The notes under the pieces are model-generated. The model was given only the letters and a program-made list of their open reading frames with translations, did no database searches and was not told the DNA's origin. Both the position numbers and the translations under genes were made by a program. Of a DNA stretch of 64,000 nucleotides, positions 59,601 through 64,000 are shown piece by piece. Source of the DNA: Cladorhizidae sp. MBARI D1340-BT2 (Eukaryota > Porifera > Demospongiae > Poecilosclerida > Cladorhizidae); contig JAQNBH010000011.1 in NCBI GenBank assembly GCA_028752905.1, positions 2,765,303 through 2,829,302 of the forward strand. The letters run 5' to 3'. Every line of letters begins with the position of its first letter. The stretch's first letter is position 1.

Positions 59601-60639
59601 GACTTAGTAGTGTGACCAGCCAGTATTGCCCAGACAACAATAACTTACAAGGATGTAGGTGGAGATGAACATTTCTTTGGTTTTGTAGACAAGTTTTACA
59701 GAAAAGAATATTTCAAAGTTATTGATAGCATAATATGAGACGATTTGCACGAAAGAATTTTCTTTTCATACAAAGTGTGGAGACCATAGTGCAAATGGCA
59801 TGCCAGTTACTCGTTTGAGAAGTCCAATATTGATTAGAAAGAACTTGGTGGTGCTATAACAGGAGCAGACTTTTAATCATAAGAGATTATATCTATTTTT
59901 TTTTAAAGAGATATAGACATGCAAAAGTTAAAACTCCACCTTCTACTTCTACCATAAAGTATATACCTCCAGATGGAATTCCCATCAGGGAAGTTACATG
60001 AGTGCAAACAATTTATTACATCTTGATCAACGTTCATAAGCTACTCAATACTTCGTCTGCAGATTGCAACTTTTCTGCATTGCAAGCAAATTTGAGTAAT
60101 TCAATGATGCAGCAATGTTTAAATCAGTCCATATTCATTGGGACAAAACTGATAGCTAAAAGACATTGCCTCTAAATTCAAATGAAAGAAGAATAGGTTA
60201 TTTTGGATGATCAACAAGGCAATACAAACAATTTTATATCATCCCATGCATAAGATGAAATTATTGGCCAGTTGCTGCCAAACACAGCACAATTGTTCTA
60301 ATACTACTTATCAGACACACACACACACAGTGACATAACTACCTAGCTACTTAACCATCTTCATACAGGGTGGCATATACATTACTTTTACATAGACAGA
60401 TATTAAAAAATCAAACGGCACATGCTAGTCATACTGTTTTCCCACACACCTGCACCCTATAGAACTAACATCTCAGGTGTTGTGTAGCCATAAAAAAACA
60501 ATTTTTAAAAGGGGGAGAGGGGGGAGTTAGTGTAAGTTTTCATCTAAGGCCTGTACTTTCTGAGATCAAGACTAGACTAGTAGCATTACAGCTGCTCTTG
60601 GAAATATAGCTTGCTCACAGAAGCAATGAGCTTATTTCA

Positions 60640-60935
60640 GAAAGAGAACTAGCTATACAGATAGCCAGGAAGCTAGCTAACCTAAGGAAAGAGCACTAGC
60701 TATACAGATAGCCAGGAAGCTAGCTAACCTAAGGAAAGAGCACTAGCTATACAGAAGCCAGAAAGCTAGCTAACCTAAGGAAAGAGCACTAGCTATACAG
60801 ATAGCCAGGAAGCTATACAGATAGCCAGGAAGCTAGCTAACCTAAGGAAAAGCACTAGCTCTACAGATAAACAGGAAGCTAAGGAAAGAGCACTAGCTAT
60901 AGAGATAGCCAGGAAGCTAGCAAACCTAAGGTTGG
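60640..60935 (+). repeat. Minisatellite (GATAGCCAGGAAGCTAGCTAA), fourth copy
   Basis: About six units of 45-50 bp, including one with a short internal duplication (AGGAAGCTATACAGATAGCC). More units than at 17255-17455. Confidence 0.85.
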
Positions 60936-61014
60936 GATGTACAAGATTTATTCATTCATCACCAGAGAAAATTATTTAAGTGGGCAATCAGTGATAGCTT
61001 TACTACACAACAGA

Positions 61015-61235
61015 ACAAGGCCAAATCACACTAGTTGAAATGTTGAAGAAGGCCAAATCACACATGTTGAAATATTGAAGAAGGCCAAAACACATTGTTT
61101 AAAAAAAATTGAAGGCCAGAGCATATTAGTTGAAATGTTGAAGGCCAAAACACATTGGTTGAAATGTTAAAGAAGGCCATTGCATATCTGTGGAAATGTT
61201 GAAGAAGGCCAGAGCATATTAGTTAAAATGTTGAT
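61015..61235 (+). repeat. Minisatellite (TTGAAATGTTGAAGAAGGCC), fourth copy
   Basis: Six or seven imperfect units of about 31 bp, counterpart of 17580-17865. Confidence 0.8.
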
Positions 61236-61940
61236 ATAGCTTATCAAAAGAGAGGTTCTTGGAGTGGATTCGTATCTTGGGGACAGATGACTACTTCAAA
61301 CCAACAAAGTGTTTGCTCTCTTTAGGAAGGCTAATTGCATTTAATAAGCTTTTATTCTTTGAATAAAAAACTGCTTTCATCTTGTTTGGTCCAATTATTG
61401 TTGGCTACACTTTGTTGGCAATACATATATTTTTCATGACAGAAGATAAGTAAGTTCACTTGATTGAACATGGTTGAGATGGCAATCTAAATTATGGATA
61501 ATCAATAGCCACCATAATGGGGAAGATCAAGGAGATCATGATAGGGAGAACCATAATGGCTACCATGTAGTCCTGTATGGTGAACATGTCACATGTCATA
61601 CCACAAAGCTGTAACCTATTTTACTTTCAATTTCTATCAGTGGCTCTAAAAAATAAGATATTGAGAACGGAATTGCAACGGTGGATTCCACTTCAGATGT
61701 GCCCTTGCAATTCTGATCTCGCATCAAAAGTACAGACCAATCAATCAATATTTATACAGATGTAGGGGGTGTCCCTTACACACATAATACTGAATACAAG
61801 GCCATTTTCCCCACCTCCATTACTACAGGTATACTAGTGAGTGTACTGAAATCAGAAAATGGTGAGAATGGTGCATCTCTTCACCATTGTTAAACTGCAA
61901 GTTTGATTCATGAAAACAAATTCCTATTTTGAAGCATTTT

Positions 61941-62720
61941 GGTTATGAAGAATCCTTTTCAGTGCAATTGGTGTGGGTTTGATTCTGTCCCTTCAGAAAA
62001 AGAAAGCAGGAAATAAATGGCATTCGTGAATTTCTTGACCTAAAGACTGAAGCAGTATTAATAAAGGAGATGAGGGGAGTACCTTTATTTCTTTTATCAA
62101 ACGATCATCAGCACTAGGTCAAAATGTAAATGCTATAGAATTATGACCAAATGTTCTGCTATTAAAATTGCACCAAGGAAGTAAAAAAATTCTTGTTTTG
62201 TCGTACAAAGCATATCAGGTATCAAGCTAATATAATTGGAAATATTCTGTCCAATGTCCTAGTTTTTTGTTTTACTGGACAACACATGAGAATAACACAT
62301 CACTTTAAAAAATTAACAAATCTAAAGAATGGGGAGAGACGATGGTTGGGGGGGGGGGGGGGAAGGGGTTAAAGATATTTTATAAGTAATGGTGTGGTAA
62401 CTATGATGATTATTACACATAATAATGCTGTTGAACTTGTCCCTCCATATCAGCATTTCCCAGATGACCTCTCATACCAGACTCCTACGAGCTGGATAGA
62501 TATTTCAGACCAAAAATCGAACTAATTACCCACTAGTTGCTTAGATTTTTTTAATATACAGTCACTCCACTGTGATTGAGGTATTGGAAATATCTTCTGA
62601 TCTTTGAAGTAAGTGTTGCTGATTTATCGAGAGAAATTCTACTCAGGTGGAACACTGGAAAGAGGAGGATCCAAACTCAGATGGAAAGCTCAATGTGCTG
62701 TATCGCACCAATACAAACAT
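61941..62720. other. Unique sequence right of the fourth copy
   Basis: No recognisable gene. A poly-G run lies near 62349-62362. Confidence 0.4.
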
Positions 62721-62734
62721 CAACAACAACTTTC

Positions 62735-62795
62735 TCGACAATCAATTTAAATACACTAACTCGACATTTCGGCTAGCCTTCATCAGGATTAACAC
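62735..62795 (-). repeat. Fragment with a compact hammerhead-like core
   Basis: On the minus strand the order is CCTGATGA (62787-62780), AGGCTAGCC, then GAAA (62770-62767) and TGTCGAG. It matches the half unit of the palindromic element, without the other arm. Confidence 0.55.
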
Positions 62796-63195
62796 CAATA
62801 CAGTTCTGACTTATGTCACCAAAGAGATATTTTATAACAGCGTTACAAAATGCCACCATTAACTACTTGATAAAATCTAGATACAGGGGTGGAACTAGCA
62901 AAGCATGTTTTATGGTGAAATTTTCATTGTACTTCTTAACTTACCAATCATTAAATAATTCAGAGAATTAAATAAGGAAAGGTGGCTCAGTTGGACCATT
63001 TCCTTTTCTGTGCAATACAGACCTATGAGAAATGCCTACTATGCAAGTACTGTCTTTTTGCTCAGCAAAATCGTGTGATGCAGTATGCTTTTTGTGCTCA
63101 TGTTTATTCAAACAATATTACAACCACAAAACTAATAAACAAGGTATACTTTAGGCTGTGTCCCTTGCAGAAGTTACGATTAACAAGGTACCCAC

Positions 63196-63355
63196 CTTCT
63201 CAATAATCAACTTAAAATTGTACTCAACGCCTAGATGCTATTGATGAAGGTTAGGGCATTTATATAGTCGAAACGTCGAGTGAATACAATTTGAAGTTGA
63301 TTATTGAGAAGGTGATTTTAATGTTATTATGTCAACTGAGAGTTCATTGAGCCTA
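63196..63355 (+). repeat. Palindromic element copy near the right edge
   Basis: The arms CTCAATAATCAACTT and AAGTTGATTATTGAG are exact complements. The core reads ATTGATGA (63238-63248), an imperfect stem, then GAAA (63270-63273) and CGTCGAGTGAATA. The right flank TTATTATGTCAACTGAGAG matches 3831-3849. The first C of CTGATGA has changed to T here. Confidence 0.7.
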
Positions 63356-63730
63356 TGTCTACATTGAAAACATTATTGATCAAGAATGGGAAGTGTTATT
63401 GAACTGTAAAGCAAACACGCACATACCTCTGTGACAGTTTAGCCTGTGCCAGCTGTCATATAGGTTATATCTGTGTCTGTGCTGCCACCAAGACAATACC
63501 TTTCCTCCCATCCCAATATGGTCAGGGCCCCATACTAAGTATATGTCTATTGTTCACTTGTTGAAATAACTTACGAACTGTACAGCAACCTCTGTCTTTC
63601 AGGCTTTATTACTGCTCCTTTTATTACTGCTCCTTATAAGCTAAGCAGCCTTCCAGTGTACATAATATTTTGTTGCTAATTAAACAAGGTGAAATTTGTA
63701 CTTAAGAGTTTCTCAGTTAATGTTCCATAG
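63356..63730. other. No gene seen
   Basis: Between the palindromic element and the gypsy fragment; contains a short direct repeat TTTATTACTGCTCC at 63605-63633. Confidence 0.4.
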
Positions 63731-64000
63731 TCACAGGGCACCCTGGAGGTTGCCCGGTGACATCCCTCCCTTGTTCTTCTTTGGATTAGGCTTGTACCCA
63801 GGACTGACGAGACAGACCATCTGTGTTCTGATACCTGGCACCAGGCCTGTGTACAACCTTGAACATGAATGGTTGGAGGGCCAGGTGGGCCTGTTGCTGT
63901 CATCCTTCATTTTGTCCAGATATTGCAAATCGCTCTGACCAGTATTGACTGTGAACTCTGCACCTGATAAGTAAATTCTAAAATGTTTGATGGCTTCCAC
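63731..64000 (-). pseudogene. Gypsy-type RNase H fragment, runs off the window
   Basis: The minus-strand frame begins at the window edge with EAIKHFRIYLSGAEFTVNTG and continues QSDLQYLDKMKDDSNRPTW, the usual end of the RT-linked RNase H of Ty3/gypsy elements. Family members normally have T-D-H where this reads T-G-Q, so a conserved acidic residue appears lost. The sequence after residue 45 no longer looks like RNase H. The rest of the element would lie beyond 64000. Confidence 0.7.

Larger units (their letters stand above)
56680..61940 (+). other. Partial fourth copy of the duplicated segment (downstream part only)
   Basis: From TTGGCCAGATTTTGACTGGA (about 56685) this follows 11790-18580 of unit 1 in order and orientation. 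It lacks a receptor, the hAT copies and the gag-protease part. It lacks the 530-bp LTR-like insertion, giving the empty site near 59045. No frame is conserved. At 59690 a weak hAT-like FYRKEYFKVID remnant matches that at 16260. Confidence 0.75.

Overview
This window looks like nuclear DNA of an early-branching animal, most likely a sponge. The three intact genes are class C, metabotropic-glutamate-like G-protein-coupled receptors (GPCRs). Each has one very short intron (62-63 bp) and is surrounded by decayed transposons and simple repeats. Class C receptor expansions and short introns are common in demosponges, but a cnidarian or other invertebrate is not excluded. There is no bacterial operon structure, and I found no tRNA, rRNA or CRISPR array.

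Layout. The window is a repeated segment copied several times. Unit 1 (1 to about 18.58 kb, + strand) carries receptor A (244-3207). It is followed by a decayed hAT transposase, two halves of a DDE transposase facing each other, a Ty3/gypsy gag-protease remnant, non-coding sequence and minisatellites. From 18.6 to 24.0 kb lie unique sequence, a pogo-like element and a long microsatellite field. Unit 2 (about 24.03 to 45.64 kb, + strand) repeats this with 2.9 kb of upstream sequence and receptor B (26932-29903). It is interrupted at 33219-40520 by a 7.3 kb nest holding an internally deleted hAT and two endonuclease-type non-LTR retrotransposons. A 100-bp filler at 45642-45741 joins unit 2 to unit 3 (45.74-55.95 kb), which is inverted and carries receptor C (50119-53091, - strand). 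After a CTG-rich minisatellite, a partial fourth copy (about 56.68-61.94 kb, + strand) repeats only the downstream part. The right end holds an inverted-repeat element and a gypsy RNase H fragment that runs off the edge.

The three receptors are the only convincing host genes. All have 916 complete codons plus a split codon in exon 1, no indels there, and a second exon that replaces the apparent stop with a 49-52 residue cytoplasmic tail. The DNA around them is full of copy-specific indels, so the receptors look selected. Their expected role is membrane sensing of an amino-acid-like ligand.

Transposon presence or absence orders events. The older hAT, the split DDE transposase and the gypsy remnant predate the duplications. 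A palindromic element with hammerhead-ribozyme-like cores entered the ancestor of units 1 and 2; unit 3 keeps the empty site. A second hAT is found only in unit 1 and the retrotransposon nest only in unit 2. All of this was read by eye; alignments and transcript data were not available.
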